A stretch of 64,000 nucleotides of DNA from assembly GCA_039707655.1 (NCBI GenBank), contig CM077674.1:235143904-235207903 (forward strand), written 5' to 3'. Position 1 is the stretch's first letter, and each line of letters begins with the position of its first letter. Shown piece after piece: positions 43,550 through 55,578 of the stretch. The notes below the pieces were generated by a model that saw nothing but the letters and a program-made list of their open reading frames with translations, ran no database searches and was not told where the DNA came from. The stretch is from Elymus sibiricus (taxonomy: Eukaryota; Streptophyta; Magnoliopsida; Poales; Poaceae). A program made the translations under genes and the position numbers.

Positions 43550-45128
43550 TGTAGGATCGAAAGTATGTCTAGAGGGGGGGTGATTAGACTACTTGACCAA
43601 ATAAAACCTAACATTTTCTCAATTTTAATTGTAGGCAGTTTTTAGCAATAATACATGTCAAGCATCACCCTACACATGCAATTCTAAGAGTATAGCAGTG
43701 GAAAGTAAACAATTGCATATGTAAGTAAAGGAGGGGATTGGAGATTTCAAACGCAATGAAGACACGGTGGTTTTTGGCGTGGTTCCGATAGGTGGTGTTA
43801 TCGTACGTCCACGTTGATGGAGACTTCAACCCACGAAGGGTAACGGCTGCGCGAGTCCACGGAGTGCTCCACCCACGAAGGGTCCACGAAGAAGCAACCT
43901 TGTCTATTCCACCATGGCTTACGTCCACGAAAGACTAGCCTCACTCGGGGTAGATCTTCACGAAGTAGGCAATCTCCTTGCCCTTACAAACTCCTTGGTT
44001 CAACTCCACATCATGTCGGAGGCTCCCAAGTGACACCTAACCAATCTAGGAGACACCACTCTCCAAAAGGTAATAGACGGTGTGTTGTTGATGAACTCCT
44101 TGCTCTTGTGCTTCAAATGATAGTCTTCCCAGCACTCAAACAACTCCTCACATATTTGGCTATGGTGGAAGAGGGATTTGAGTGAAAAGCAACTTGGGAT
44201 AGGCTAGAAATCAAGATTCAAATGGTAGGAATGGAATAGCTTGATCTCAACACATGAGTAGGTGGTTCTCTCTCAGAAAATGTATGGTGGAAGTGTAGGT
44301 ACGTTCTGATGGCTCTCCTTGCTGAGAAGGAGGGGGTGGAGGGGTATATATAGCCTCCACACAAAATCCAACCGTTACACACTTTTGACCCAACTCGGTG
44401 GCACCGAAACCATAATCTCGGTAGCATCGAACTGTGTAAAAGATATGAACGTTAGGAATCTCGGTGGGACCGATACGAACAACTCGGATGGACCCAAGTG
44501 CAATGGCTAGGGCAAACCTCATCTCGATGGCACCGATTGCATCAACTCGGTAGGACCGAAGTGAAGCAATAAGGCAATAGAGAGTTGACAAGCCATCTCG
44601 GTGAGACCGATTTGCAAAACTCGGTGAGACCGAAGTGAGTGCAAACGATTACAGAGAGTTGGCAAGGCCATCTCGGTGAGACCGAGATCCCTTTCGGTGG
44701 ATCCGATTTGTTAGGGTTTTGGTAGTGGCTAAGTCTAGGTGAACTCGGTGGCTCCAGATAGGAAATTTCGGTGGGGCCGAGTTGGAATGTGGGTTTTGGA
44801 CATATTTTGGATAGAGAGAGTGGTTGAGGGTTTAGGAGTACTGTCACTAAGCACTTGAGCAAAAAGACCATTAAGTAACACCTCATCCCCTTTTAATAGT
44901 ATTGGCTTTCCTATGGACTCAATGTGATCTTGGATCACTAAACCAAAAATGTAGAGTCTTGATCTTGTGCCAATCCTTGTCCTTAGCATTTTGAGGGGTC
45001 CACGTCTCTAGTCCATGCCATGCCAATCATTGAACATCCTGAAATCTTTAACTTGAATGGACATTAGTTCAATGAGATATATGTTGTTATGAATTACCAA
45101 AACCACCAAGGGAGCAAATGTGCTTTCA
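43550..45128 (-). mobile_element. Solo LTR (1579 bp, TSD CTAGC)
   Basis: In plus orientation it starts TGTAGGATCGAAAGTATGTC and ends CAAATGTGCTTTCA, flanked by CTAGC at 43545-43549 and 45129-45133. The start motif ..GAGGGGGGGTGATTAGAC is akin to those at 46823 and 59431. It contains TATATATA near 44345 and a CTCGGTG..ACCGA array. No internal sequence is attached. Inserted in the LINE endonuclease. Confidence 0.92.
44393..44784. repeat. Array of ~12 short palindromes CTCGGTGxxACCGA(G)
   Basis: CTCGGTGGCACCGA, CTCGGTGGGACCGA, CTCGGTAGGACCGA, CTCGGTGAGACCGA (three times), TTCGGTGGATCCGA, TTCGGTGGGGCCGA and weaker forms recur roughly every 20-55 bp. Each can form a short stem. They lie within the solo LTR at 43550-45128. 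Confidence 0.9.
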
Positions 45129-46026
45129 CTAGCATTAGTAAGTGTAGCATTGGGAAACAATCCATGAAATGGCCCATTACAAACCGCTCTATCCAACTGT
45201 TTCCTTAATCTTCTTCTCCATGTGAATTGCTCCCTCGAAAAACCCATATCCTCCAGCTCATAGTCCACCAAAGTGTCTCAATTTTTTTGCATCATATGGA
45301 TAGTGCACGGTGCACCTTGTTCCTTCTCATGAGAGTACAATATCTCATTGAAATCGACCATAACTACCCACAAAAAATTTGATTGCAAATAAAGATCACT
45401 GATATAGCCCCAAGACAGGTGTTTATCCTTCCATTGAGGCTCATAGTAAAAGCCCGTAAATATCCACATCTCCTCATCTGAAGCACCAGTTCTTGCATCA
45501 ATAAAATTCTTTGTTTTTGCCATCACATATACCACCACAGGATTACGCCAGAACAAATCAGACCTCCACTCGCACGCACACTCTCCACTACCTCCATATG
45601 GTCCATCTTCAACGTCTTCCTTAATCTTTAGGCCGTTGTTGTGTTCAGATGTGTCTCGGACAAAAAAAACACATTTGTCCCCCACTGCTTCTGGACATCC
45701 AAGAGTGCTCCCTCTGCCGCGGTACCGGCCATACCACGACGTTCCAACATATGGTTTTCATTGCTCCCGAAAATCCCCCTTGAAGGAGGTCGCTGATGGA
45801 ACAATTATTTCGTCAACTGAACTACCAATCTCAACCTTTTGCCTTTTCTATTCATGAATCTTTTCAGGTGTACTAGGCAAATTTTCATCAATTGGTTCGG
45901 TGGATATGTTCTCAAATAAGCTCACCTTATTGCTCCTATAAAGGATGCTCGAGTACCCGCCTCCCGAGAGCCTCCACGGGCGAGAGTACCCTTCATGCTG
46001 TTTGTTTTGCGTTGGTGTGCCGTAGG

Positions 46027-46822
46027 TGATGGTGTCCTACATAAGGGAGGTGCTAACCACATCAGCTCCTAAGATGGGCTGGGCCGAGGACGCCCAGACA
46101 ACCAATCAGTGGGCCAGATTCATCAGGCCCCATGACGTACTCAAGATGGAATCTTACGAAGACTTGACGCATACTCCAAGGCACGAATGTAATCTTTAGC
46201 ATGTTTATCCCTAGATGTAACCGGCCTATGTGTAACCCTAGGTACCCCCGGTGTCTATAACTCTATATAAGCCGAGGGGTTTAGACTGTAGAGGCGAACT
46301 CATTCATACACGATCTCAAGGTAGATCAACCTGTACTATGTACCCCTTTCATAATCAATACAACAAAGCAGGACGTAGGGTTTTACCTCTTCAAGAGGGC
46401 CTGAACCTGGGTAAACATCGTGTCCCCTCTCTGTCCTGTTACCATCGTGCCAAGGCTAGCAGCTCGGGACCCCTACCTAAGATCTGCCGAATTCAACTAC
46501 GTCATTGGTGGCCCATGTAAGCCGCTCTGCGTAGCCTAAGCGGCTCGATGGCTCGCCTTCAGATCGACGGTAGCGTCGGCTGTGACATGACTTTCTTACC
46601 GGGACAACCTTTTGTCTTCGATAGCATCACGCTCTATGCTGATTCGACTGGCCACATCGGCCAGATCGAAAATTTCGTGCCAGGCCAGATCATTAGATTT
46701 GGGAACCTGGAATACGCTGCAGACTCCCGCGGCGCTCTCACGTTTTAGGGTTGGTTGTCAGACCAGGCCGAAGACCACGCTTACGCCTCCGTCGTGGATT
46801 CAATCTCGGATCAGGACCACAG
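46027..46822 (+). mobile_element. Gypsy 5' LTR plus leader, truncated
   Basis: An LTR-like unit starts TGATGGTGTCCTACATAAGG, has TATATAAG at about 46264 and ends near 46503 (..ACTACGTCA), followed by TTGGTGGCCC, a primer-binding-like site. A leader ORF begins at about 46548 (MARLQIDGSVGCDMTFLPGQ). It is cut at 46823 where another LTR starts. No pol left. Confidence 0.55.
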
Positions 46823-47417
46823 TGTAGGAATGAAGTATGTCTACCAGAGGGGGGTGAATGGGAGATTTAAACTTTCTTTCGAGAAACTTCAAATCCCTCA
46901 GTACCTAGTAGCGGAATAAGCGGAACAGAAACAAGTCTACGGAAGAAAACTATCGATGGAAAACTAAAGCATGTATCGAAGAATAATCACATGGTCGAAA
47001 CATAACTCACAACAAGCAACTAAAGATAAATGAGGTTTGGAGGTGACCAAAGATGCTCGATGGTGATAGGGTATTTGTTCGCCCAGTTCACTCTTCTGCA
47101 AAAGAGATACGTCTGGTTGGAGGGACTTGTGATTGAACACAGATGATAAACTCTCTTCGTCCTATTCTCCTCGACAACTAGTTCGTGACCTAGTGTCGAT
47201 CACTTGAGGTAGATGCTTGAGGTGATCACCATACCTTCACAGACTTTGTCTTCGTGAACCACCATTACTCTTGGTCACTAAAAGACTTGACACCTAACCG
47301 TCTAGAGAGTTAGCAGCTCTCAAGAGTAACATGCGGAGCGTACTAGACTTAGATTCTAGTGATGCAAAACCACTATCTAATTTTTCGGCTCTGTTTTTTT
47401 TTTCTCGGTGGATTTTT
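46823..47417 (-). mobile_element. LTR fragment of the GAGGGGGGTGAATGGGAG class
   Basis: It starts TGTAGGAATGAAGTATGTCT and contains AGAGGGGGGTGAATGGGAGA, as at 59461. The sequence then runs through ..GGAACAGAAACAAGTCTACG, like 63950-63970. It is truncated near 47417 by a different LTR-like sequence. Confidence 0.6.
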
Positions 47418-47611
47418 GATGGCCTGCAAGTACATAGGGTTTAGTTGTAGCTTTTTCAAAGTAAGAGTATCGATTCTACAAGGAGCACAGTAATCAGATT
47501 TTTGCCTCTTGTAGTGAATTATGTGTCTTTGTACCTACGGATAAATGGAGACTTAAAGTAGAGTGAGGGCAGATATAAATTGATATTGAGTAGTGGAAAC
47601 ACTTTGTAACA
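47418..47611 (-). mobile_element. LTR-like fragment, left part
   Basis: TGATGGCCTGCAAGTACATA resembles the start of the solo LTR at 12457. It is interrupted at 47611 by the full-length element; its continuation is expected after 55578. Confidence 0.4.
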
Positions 47612-48672
47612 TGATGTCTACTACACAACTTTATTCTTGTAGACTCTGTTGGGCCTCCAAGCGCAGAGTTTTGTAGGACAACAGCAAATTTCCCTCAAGT
47701 GGATGACCTAAGGTTTATCAACCCGTGGGAGGTGTAGGATGAAGATAGTCTCTCTGAAACAACCCTGCAATCAAATACAAGAAATCTCTTGTGTTCCGAA
47801 CACACCCAATACAATGGTAAATTGTATAGGTGCACTAGTTTGGCGAAGAGATGGTGATACAAGTGTAGTATGGATAGTATATATAGGTTTTTGTAATCTG
47901 AAATAATAAAAACTGCAAGGTAGCAAGTAACAAAAGTGAGCACAAATGGTATTGCAATGCTTGAAAACAAGGCCTAGGGTTCATACTTTCACTAGTGCAA
48001 TCTCTCAACAGTGCTAACATAATTGAATCATATAACAATCCCTCAACGCGCAACAAAGAATCACTCCAAAGTTCCTAGCAAACAGAGAACATAAGAAGAA
48101 ATTGTTGTAGGTAGCAAACCACCTCAAAGTTATCCTTTCCGATCAATCTATTGAGCCATCCCTATAAGTGTCACAAACAGCCCTAGAGTTCATACTAAAA
48201 TAACACCATATGATATGCATCAATTAACTCTAATGTCACCTAGATACTCCAATGTCACCACAAGTATCCGTGAGTTAATTATTCGATATGCATCAAACAA
48301 TTTCAGATTCATAATATTCAATCCAACTCAAAGAACCTCAAAGAGTACCCCAAAGTTTCTACCGGGGAAAGTAGGACGAAAACATGTATCAACCCCTATG
48401 CCTAGATAACCCCAATGTCACCTCGGGAATCCGCAAGTTGATTACCAAAACATGCATCAAGTGACTCAATAGAATACCCCATTGTCATCGTGGGTACCCA
48501 CATGCAAGACATACATGAAGTGTTCTCAAATCCAAAATATTCAATCCGATAACAATGAGACCTCAAAGGGAAAGACTTAATTCATCACAACAAGATAGAG
48601 AGGGAAGAACTCCATATGATCCAACTATATTAACAAAGCTCGCGGTACATCAAGATCGTGCCAAATCAAGAA

Positions 48673-48709
<37 letters not shown>

Positions 48710-49415
48710 AAACACATAGCTACTAGTACATACCCTCAGCCTCGGGGGTGAACTACTCACACATCACCATGAGAACGGGGGAGAAGTTGGTGGTGATGGT
48801 GATGGAGGAGATGTCCCCGGCGGCGTCCCGGCGCCACCGGAGGAGAGGGGGAAGGGGCCCCTTCTTCTTCTTCCTTGGCCCTCCGGGGGGAGAGGGAGCT
48901 CTCCCCTAGATTGGATCTCTCTGTTGTCTTCTATTTCTCGCGACTGTTTTCGGAGCCCTTCACCTTTTCTTATATTCCCGGAGATCCATAACTCTGATTC
49001 GGCTGAAATTTTGAGGGGATTTTTATTCGGAAATTATCTTTCTTGCGGCGAAAGAAGGGCTCCAACCGACCTACGAGGTGCCCACAATGCAAGGGGGCAT
49101 GGCCAGGGGGTAGGCCGCGCTCTGTTGCCTTGTGGAGCCCTCGGGCACCGTCTTGCGGGTATTCTTATTCCCAAAAATCACATATATTCCAAAAAAATCT
49201 TCGTAAAATTTTATTGCGTTTGGACTTCGTTTGATATGGATTTTTTGCGAAACAAAAAACATGCAGAAAACAGCAACTGGCACTGGGCACTAGGTTAATA
49301 TGTTAGTCCATGAAAATCATATAAAAGTCATATAAAAGTGCACCAAAACCATATAAAATTATTTCTAACATGGCATGAATACTTCATAAATTATAGATAC
49401 GTTGGATACGTATCA
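47612..49415 (-). repeat. 3' LTR of the full-length element (1804 bp)
   Basis: In plus orientation it starts TGATGTCTACTACACAAC and ends GTTGGATACGTATCA. It contains a GA microsatellite at about 48676-48709. In its first 240 bases I count about 14 differences from the other LTR; later parts look more alike. Confidence 0.92.
48676..48709. repeat. (GA)n microsatellite in left LTR
   Basis: An uninterrupted AG/GA run inside the LTR. The matching run in the right LTR (about 54825-54867) is longer, showing slippage after insertion. Confidence 0.9.
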
Positions 49416-52400
49416 GCATCCCCAAGCTTAATTCCTGCTCGTCCTCGAGTAGGTAAATGATAAAAGAAATAATTTATGAAGTGTGAATACTAGCATAGTG
49501 CACAAGTTTGATCAATGATAATTTCAATCACTTTTTCTAGCATCATTTTATATCATGAACAGTAGCTCATATTATAAAACTTCTCATGATGAAGTAGCAA
49601 TCAATTCACATGTTATGGTTCAAACAATGCATTCTCTTGAAACTTAACAACCTATGTTCTTTAGTCACCAAACAATTTCAATGCATCTTATTTTCAGCAA
49701 AGGCTAAGTAGGAGCTCCACATGCTCAATTATCATATAGTCTTCTATGATTGTTAGTACTCAAAGCATATTTTTAGAACAAATAGTATCCATCGAACACA
49801 AAGAAAGATAGGGGCTTAATGTTTCGCCTCCCAACTAATTTATCATAGAGATAATTGTCAACAATAATAATTCATGATCAAATATATTTGAATGGATATA
49901 TGTGTCTGGATCTTCCCCACCACATGATGCTTGCCAACTAGAGAATAGGTTGGAATGAGAAGTTGACTCAACAAAAATAAAATTGACAGAAAAGTAAAAG
50001 ATAAGCCCTTCGCAGAGGGAAGTATGGATTTGTAGAGGTGCCAGAGCTCATTGCTTAAAACAGAGATGAATACATTTTAAGTGGTGTGCCTTTCCTGTCA
50101 ACGTCATGACAAATAATTTCAATATCTTCCATGCTAAACACATTATTGGTGGTTCCCATGCAAAAATGAAAAGTTTAACTCCCCCTCGACCATTCAAACA
50201 CAAGCCATGGCTAGCCGAGTTCACGGGTGCCCTCCAAACTTTCAACTTTCCAGGGGGAGCCTTTGTTTTATTATATATATTTTTCTTTTTATTTAATTGA
50301 CTGGGCATCCCGATTTCCAGCCTCTCTCGTGCTAGGACAAGTGAATAAACACCCATCATGAGAATAACCCACTTAGCATGGAAGATACTGACCTCCCCGT
50401 CGCTCCATGAGCGGTACGGGCACACAAAACAGACGATTATTTGAAGGTTTTAGACATGGCACATGCAAATTTACTTGGAACGGCAAGGTAATACAGTATA
50501 TAAGTAGGTATGGTGGACACTCATGGAAGAAACTTGGCTCAAGGATTTTGGATGCACAAGCAGTATTCCCGCTTAGTACAGAAATTTTGGCTAGCAAAAG
50601 ATTCTAAACAAGCACCACATGTTGGATGATCCATAACAATATAACTTCTATGCAAATATACCCAAACATAACTCATTACGTTGTCTTCCTTGTGCAACTT
50701 CAACTTATTCGATCAAGTTTGAAAATAATTAATGGGTATTCACCATCATAAAAGATGTCCAAGATAATATATTTGTATGTGAAATTTCTCTTCCATATAC
50801 TAATCATTTATGAATTGCTTGTATGACCAATATTGTGATTGTCAAACTTCAATAGATTTTACTTTATATACCCAATGTGAAATTACTACTAAGCATATGA
50901 AAGATGTATAATTTCAGATTTGTTATATTCAATTCATTCAACAATTTACTCTTAGAATATAAGTGAAGCACAAGAGTAAATGACAAACTACTCCAAAAGA
51001 TATAAGTGAAGAACAAAGAGTAGTTGAGTAAATAAGTAGCTATGTGAAGACTCTCTCCAAATAAAGATTTTAGATCTAATGAGCTTATTAAACAGCAAGC
51101 AAAACAAAAATGACACTCCAAGAATAGCACACATCATGTGAACAAATAAAAACTTGGGCTCAACCAAAACTAACCGATAGTTGATGATGAAGAAAGGTGG
51201 GATGCCTACCGGGGCATCCCCAAGCTTAGATTCTTGAGACTTCTTGTAATATTAAATTGGGATGCCTTGAGCATCCCCAAGCTTGAGCTCTCGTGTCTCC
51301 TTAATTCCTCTCATATCACGGCTTCTCCTAAGTCTTAAAAACTTCATCCACACAAAACTCAACAAGAACTCGTGAGATAAGTTAGTATAAATCAACTCAA
51401 AACCTTAACATTCTCTACTGTAGCAAATCACTAAAATTATAATTAAACATTGCATACTAAATGCCTCTGCATATTTAATACTCCCATAACCAAATAGAAA
51501 CATTAAACAAGCAAACATATGCAAATAATGCAACTATAACCGCAATCTGTCTAAACAGAACAGTCTGTAAAGGGGGAATAAAAATTCATACTTCCCTAAC
51601 TCCAAAAATTCTGAAAAATTACCATGTGACAGAGAACTCATGCATTCTTAATGTGTAAAAATTTCAAATTTTTATCATGTTCGGACTATTCAGGAATATT
51701 CTGGACATAACAGAAAACTTTCTGTTTTCAAACAGCAACTCATAAACTCGCAAACTGAGCATGGTAAAGGCTATACTTGGAATTTTATTGAGATAAAAAA
51801 AGGTGCAAACATGATTATTAATAACAGCAAGCAAAGAAAAATAAAATAAAATGATGCTCCAAGCAAAACGCATATTATGTGACGAATAAAAATATAGTTC
51901 CGAGTGAGGTGTACCAATAGTGTTGAAGACGAAAGAGGGGATGCCTTCCGGGGCATCCCCATGCTTAGACGCTTGAGTCTTCCTTGAATATTACCTTGGG
52001 GTGCCTTGGTAATCCCCAAGATTAGGGTCTTGCCACTCCTTATTCTCCTCATATCGTTGTCTCACCCAAAACTTGAAAACTTCAATCACACAAAACTTAA
52101 TGGAACTTGTGAGATAGGTTAGTATGATAAAAAATAAATAATCCACTTAGGTACTGTCAAGACAAGATTCATAATTGTTCTCACATAATTCATACTATAT
52201 TCTATCATTTCCACAATTTATATTACTCAATATAAGCTATGGAAACACTAAACAAGCAAACTATGCAATAAAAATAGAATCTGTCAAAAACAGAACAGCA
52301 TGTAATGAGCGAATTAAAAAGCATACTTATCTACCTCCAAATTTTTTGTGAAATTAGGACAACGTAAATTTTTTGTATATTAGTACTGTGTAAAAGTTTT

Positions 52401-52668
52401 AGAATTTTCTCATGCTCCTGTACAGAATGTAAAATCGTTCACTGGACGCTAAACTTTCTGTTTTTGCACAGAACCAAATAAACAAGCATCCACACTATCC
52501 CAAAGGTCTTACTTGGCACTTTATTAAGAGAAAACATATAAAACATAATTAATACAGTAGCTTAATCATGTGGACACACAAAAACAGTAAGGATAAATAT
52601 TGGGTTGTCTCCCAACAAGCGCTTTTCTTTAATGCCTTTGTAGCTAGGCATGATGATTCTAATGATGC
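49416..52668 (-). other. 3' internal non-coding region with 739-bp tandem module
   Basis: After the polypurine tract the region is AT-rich without an ORF of note. A module is repeated: GGGATGCCTACCGGGGCATC starts at 51199 and GGGATGCCTTCCGGGGCATC at 51938, a 739-bp period. Each is followed by a ..AAGCTTGAG/AAGATTAGGG second box, a ..CACAAAACT(C/T)AA box and a ..AATTTTT..GAAA box. Each start can fold into a 9-bp stem. The same module, single copy, is at 5802-6440. Confidence 0.8.
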
Positions 52669-53568
52669 TCACATAAGAGTAAAGAATTGAAGCATAAAGG
52701 GACAATCATGAAGCATATGACAAGCACATTTAAGCCTAACCCACTTCCTATGCATAGGGATTTTGAGAGCAAACAATTTATGGGAGCAAGAATCAACTAG
52801 CATAGGAAGGCAAAACAAGCATAACTTCAAAACTTTGAACATAAAGAGAGGAAACTTGATATTATTGAGAGACCTACAAGCATATGTTCCTCTCTCATAA
52901 TAATTTTCAGTAGCATCATGAATGAATTCAACTATATAACTATCACATAAAGCATTCTTTTCATGACCCACAAGCATAAAAAAATTATTACTCTCCACAG
53001 AAGCAAATTTGTTCTCATCAATAATAGTGGGAGCAAATTCAACAACATAACTATCATGTGATACTTGATTGGCATAATCCAATTGAAAATTAAAATCATG
53101 ATGACAAGTTTCATAGTTATAATTATTCTTTATAGCATACATGTCATCAAAATAATCATCGTAGATACAAACTTTGTTGTCATAATCAATTGAAACCTCT
53201 TCCAAAGTAGTGGATTCAACATTAAATAAAGTCATGACCTCTTCAAATCCACTTATATCATCATAATAAGATTCAACACCCTCCAAAATAGTGGGATCAT
53301 TATTACCTAGAGTTGACACTCTTCCAAACCCACTTTCATCATCGTAATCATCATAAATAGGAGGCATGCTATCATCATAATAAATTTGCTCATCAAAACT
53401 TGGGGGGCTAGAAATATCATCTTCATCAAACATAGCATCCCCAAGCTTATCACTTTGCATGTCATTAGCATCATGGATATTCAAATAATTCATACTAGCA
53501 ACATTGCAATCATGCTTATCGTTCAAGGATTTTATGCCAAACATTTTATTGAATTCTTCTTCTAACAC
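52669..53568 (-). CDS. Acidic 299-aa ORF of non-autonomous LTR element
   Basis: Minus-strand frame of 299 codons, uninterrupted, starting MLEEEFNKMFGIKSLNDKHD. Residues 20-200 are rich in Asp, Tyr, Glu and Asn (PPIYDDYDDESGFGR, YYDDISGFEEVMTLF, DNKVCIYDDYFDDMYAIKNN). The last 60 residues are Cys/Leu/Phe-rich and hydrophobic (KLCLFCLPMLVDSCSHKLFA). It lies just downstream of the 5' LTR and PBS, where gag would be, but shows no zinc knuckle or capsid motif I recognise. An intact frame among decayed neighbours suggests either youth or selection on the sequence. Confidence 0.7.
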   Translation of the reverse strand: MLEEEFNKMFGIKSLNDKHDCNVASMNYLNIHDANDMQSDKLGDAMFDEDDISSPPSFDEQIYYDDSMPPIYDDYDDESGFGRVSTLGNNDPTILEGVESYYDDISGFEEVMTLFNVESTTLEEVSIDYDNKVCIYDDYFDDMYAIKNNYNYETCHHDFNFQLDYANQVSHDSYVVEFAPTIIDENKFASVESNNFFMLVGHEKNALCDSYIVEFIHDATENYYERGTYACRSLNNIKFPLFMFKVLKLCLFCLPMLVDSCSHKLFALKIPMHRKWVRLKCACHMLHDCPFMLQFFTLM

Positions 53569-53736
53569 TTTGGCACAATTTTCCGATCCATCATTTTAAG
53601 ACAATATAAAGATAAAGCATTTGAGGCAAACTCAATTCCATTTTTTAGTTTTGTTTTATAAACCAAACTAGTGATAAAACAAGAAACTAAAAGATTCAAT
53701 TGCAAGATCTAAAGATATACCTTCAAGCACTCACCT

Positions 53737-53753
53737 CCCTGGCAACGACGCCA
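53737..53753 (-). other. Primer-binding site, tRNA-Asp type
   Basis: On the minus strand, 10 bases after the 5' LTR, TGGCGTCGTTGCCAGGG lies where reverse transcription is primed. It pairs with the recalled 3' end of plant tRNA-Asp (CCCCGGCAACGGCGCCA) with two mismatches, both of transition type. Confidence 0.65.
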
Positions 53754-53763
53754 GAAATAAGCT

Positions 53764-54823
53764 TGATATCTACTACACAACTTTATTCTAGTAGACTCTG
53801 TTGGGCCTCCAAGCGCAGAGTTTTGTAGGACAGCAGCAAATTTCCCTCAAGTGGATGACCTAAGGTTTATCAATCCGTGGAAGGTGTAGGATGAAGACAG
53901 TCTGTCTCAAACAACCCTGCAATCAAATACAAGAAATCTCTTGTGTCCCCAACACACCCAAAACAATGGTAAATTGTATAGGTGCACTAGTTCGGTGAAG
54001 AGATGGTGATACAAGTGTAGTATGGATAGTAGATATAGGTTTTTGTAATCTGAAATAATAAAAACAGCAAGGTATCAAGTAACAAAAGTGAGCACAAACG
54101 GTATTGCAATGCTTGAAAACAAGGCCTAGGGTTCATACTTTCACTAGTGCAATCTCTCAACAGTGCTAACATAATTGAATCATATAACAATCCCTCAACG
54201 CGCAACAAAGAATCACTCCAAAGTTCCTAGCAAACAGAGAACATAAGAAGAAATTGTTGTAGGTAGCAAACCACCTCAAAGTTATCCTTTCCGATCAATC
54301 TATTGAGCCATCCCTATAAGTGTCACAAACAGCCCTAGAGTTCATACTAAAATAACACCATATGATATGCATCAATTAACTCTAATGTCACCTAGATACT
54401 CCAATGTCACCACAAGTATCCGTGAGTTAATTATTCGATATGCATCAAACAATTTCAGATTCATAATATTCAATCCAACTCAAAGAACCTCAAAGAGTAC
54501 CCCAAAATTTCTACCGGGGAAAGTAGGACGAAAACATGTATCACCCCATATGCCTAGATAACCCCAATGTCACCTCAGGAATCCGCAAGTTGATTACCAA
54601 AACATGCATCAAGTGACTCAATAGAATTCCCCATTGTCACCACGGGTACCCACATGCAAGACATACATGAAGTGTTCTCAAATCCAAAATATTCAATCCG
54701 ATAACAATGAAACCTCAAAGGGAAAGACTCAATTCATCACAACAAGATAGAGGGGAAGAACTCCATATGATCCAACTATATTAACAAAGCTCGCGGTACA
54801 TCAAGATCGTGCCAAATCAAGAA

Positions 54824-54868
<45 letters not shown>

Positions 54869-55578
54869 AAACACATAGCTACTAGTACATACCCTCAGCC
54901 TCGGGGGTGAACTACTCACACATCACTATGAGAACGGGGGAGAAGTTGGTGGTGATGGTGATGGAGGAGATGTCCCCGGCGGCATCCCGGCGCCACCGGA
55001 GGAGAGGGGGAAGGGGCCCTCCTCCTTCTTATTCTTCCTTGGCCCTCTGGGGGAGAGGGAGCTCTCCCCTAGATTGGATCTCTCTGTTGTCTTCTATTTC
55101 TCGCGACTGTTTTCGGAGCCCTTCACCGTTTCTTATATTCCCGGAGATCCGTAACTCTGATTGGGCTGAAATTTTGATGGGATTTTTATCCAAAAATTAT
55201 CTTTCTTGTGGCGAAATAAGGGCTCCAACCGACCTACGAGGTACCCACAATGCAAGGGGGCATGGCTAGGGGGTAGGTCGCGCTCTGTTGCCTTGTGGAG
55301 CCCTTTGGCACCGTCTTGCGTTGATTCTTTTTCCCAAAAATCACATATATTCCAAAAAAATCTCCATAAAATTTCATCACGTTTGGACTTCGTTTGATAT
55401 GGATTTTCTGTGAAACAAAAAACCTGCAGAAAACTACAACTGGCATTGGGCATTAGGTTAATATGTTAATCCACGAAAATCATATAAAAGTCATATAAAA
55501 GTGCACCAAAACCATATAAAATTATTGCTAACATGGCATGAATACTTCATAAATTATAGATACGTTGGAGACGTATCA
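53764..55578 (-). repeat. 5' LTR of the full-length element (1815 bp)
   Basis: In plus orientation it starts TGATATCTACTACACAAC and ends GTTGGAGACGTATCA. It contains the longer GA microsatellite (about 54825-54867). Same family as the solo LTR at 15696. Confidence 0.92.

Larger units (their letters stand above)
42961..45960 (-). pseudogene. LINE (L1-type) endonuclease region, split by solo LTR
   Basis: Minus-strand frames between about 45690 and 45134 give WIFTGFYYEPQWKDKHLSWG, VVMVDFNEILYSHEKEQGAP (the GDFNE region with G changed to V) and GFSREQFTWRRRLRKQLDRA, the APE-type endonuclease C-terminal half. After the solo LTR the frame resumes at about 43549 with APHTKSDQRPLVLDTEGES (SD.RPL, normally SDH.PL), then ARWLKEEEVVSRVTDAWE. 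Stops and a missing catalytic His show decay. RT is not seen; limits are approximate. Confidence 0.7.
47612..55578 (-). mobile_element. Full-length non-autonomous LTR retrotransposon (7967 bp, TSD TAACA)
   Basis: Left LTR 47612-49415 and right LTR 53764-55578 are in the same (minus) orientation and highly similar, with flanking TAACA at 47607-47611 and 55579-55583. Next to the left (3') LTR stands GCATCCCCAAGCTTAATTCC, the inverse of the polypurine tract. Next to the right (5') LTR stands a primer-binding site. The 4.35-kb internal region has one long ORF (52669-53568) and no protease, RT or integrase, so it must depend on a related autonomous gypsy element. Confidence 0.93.
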
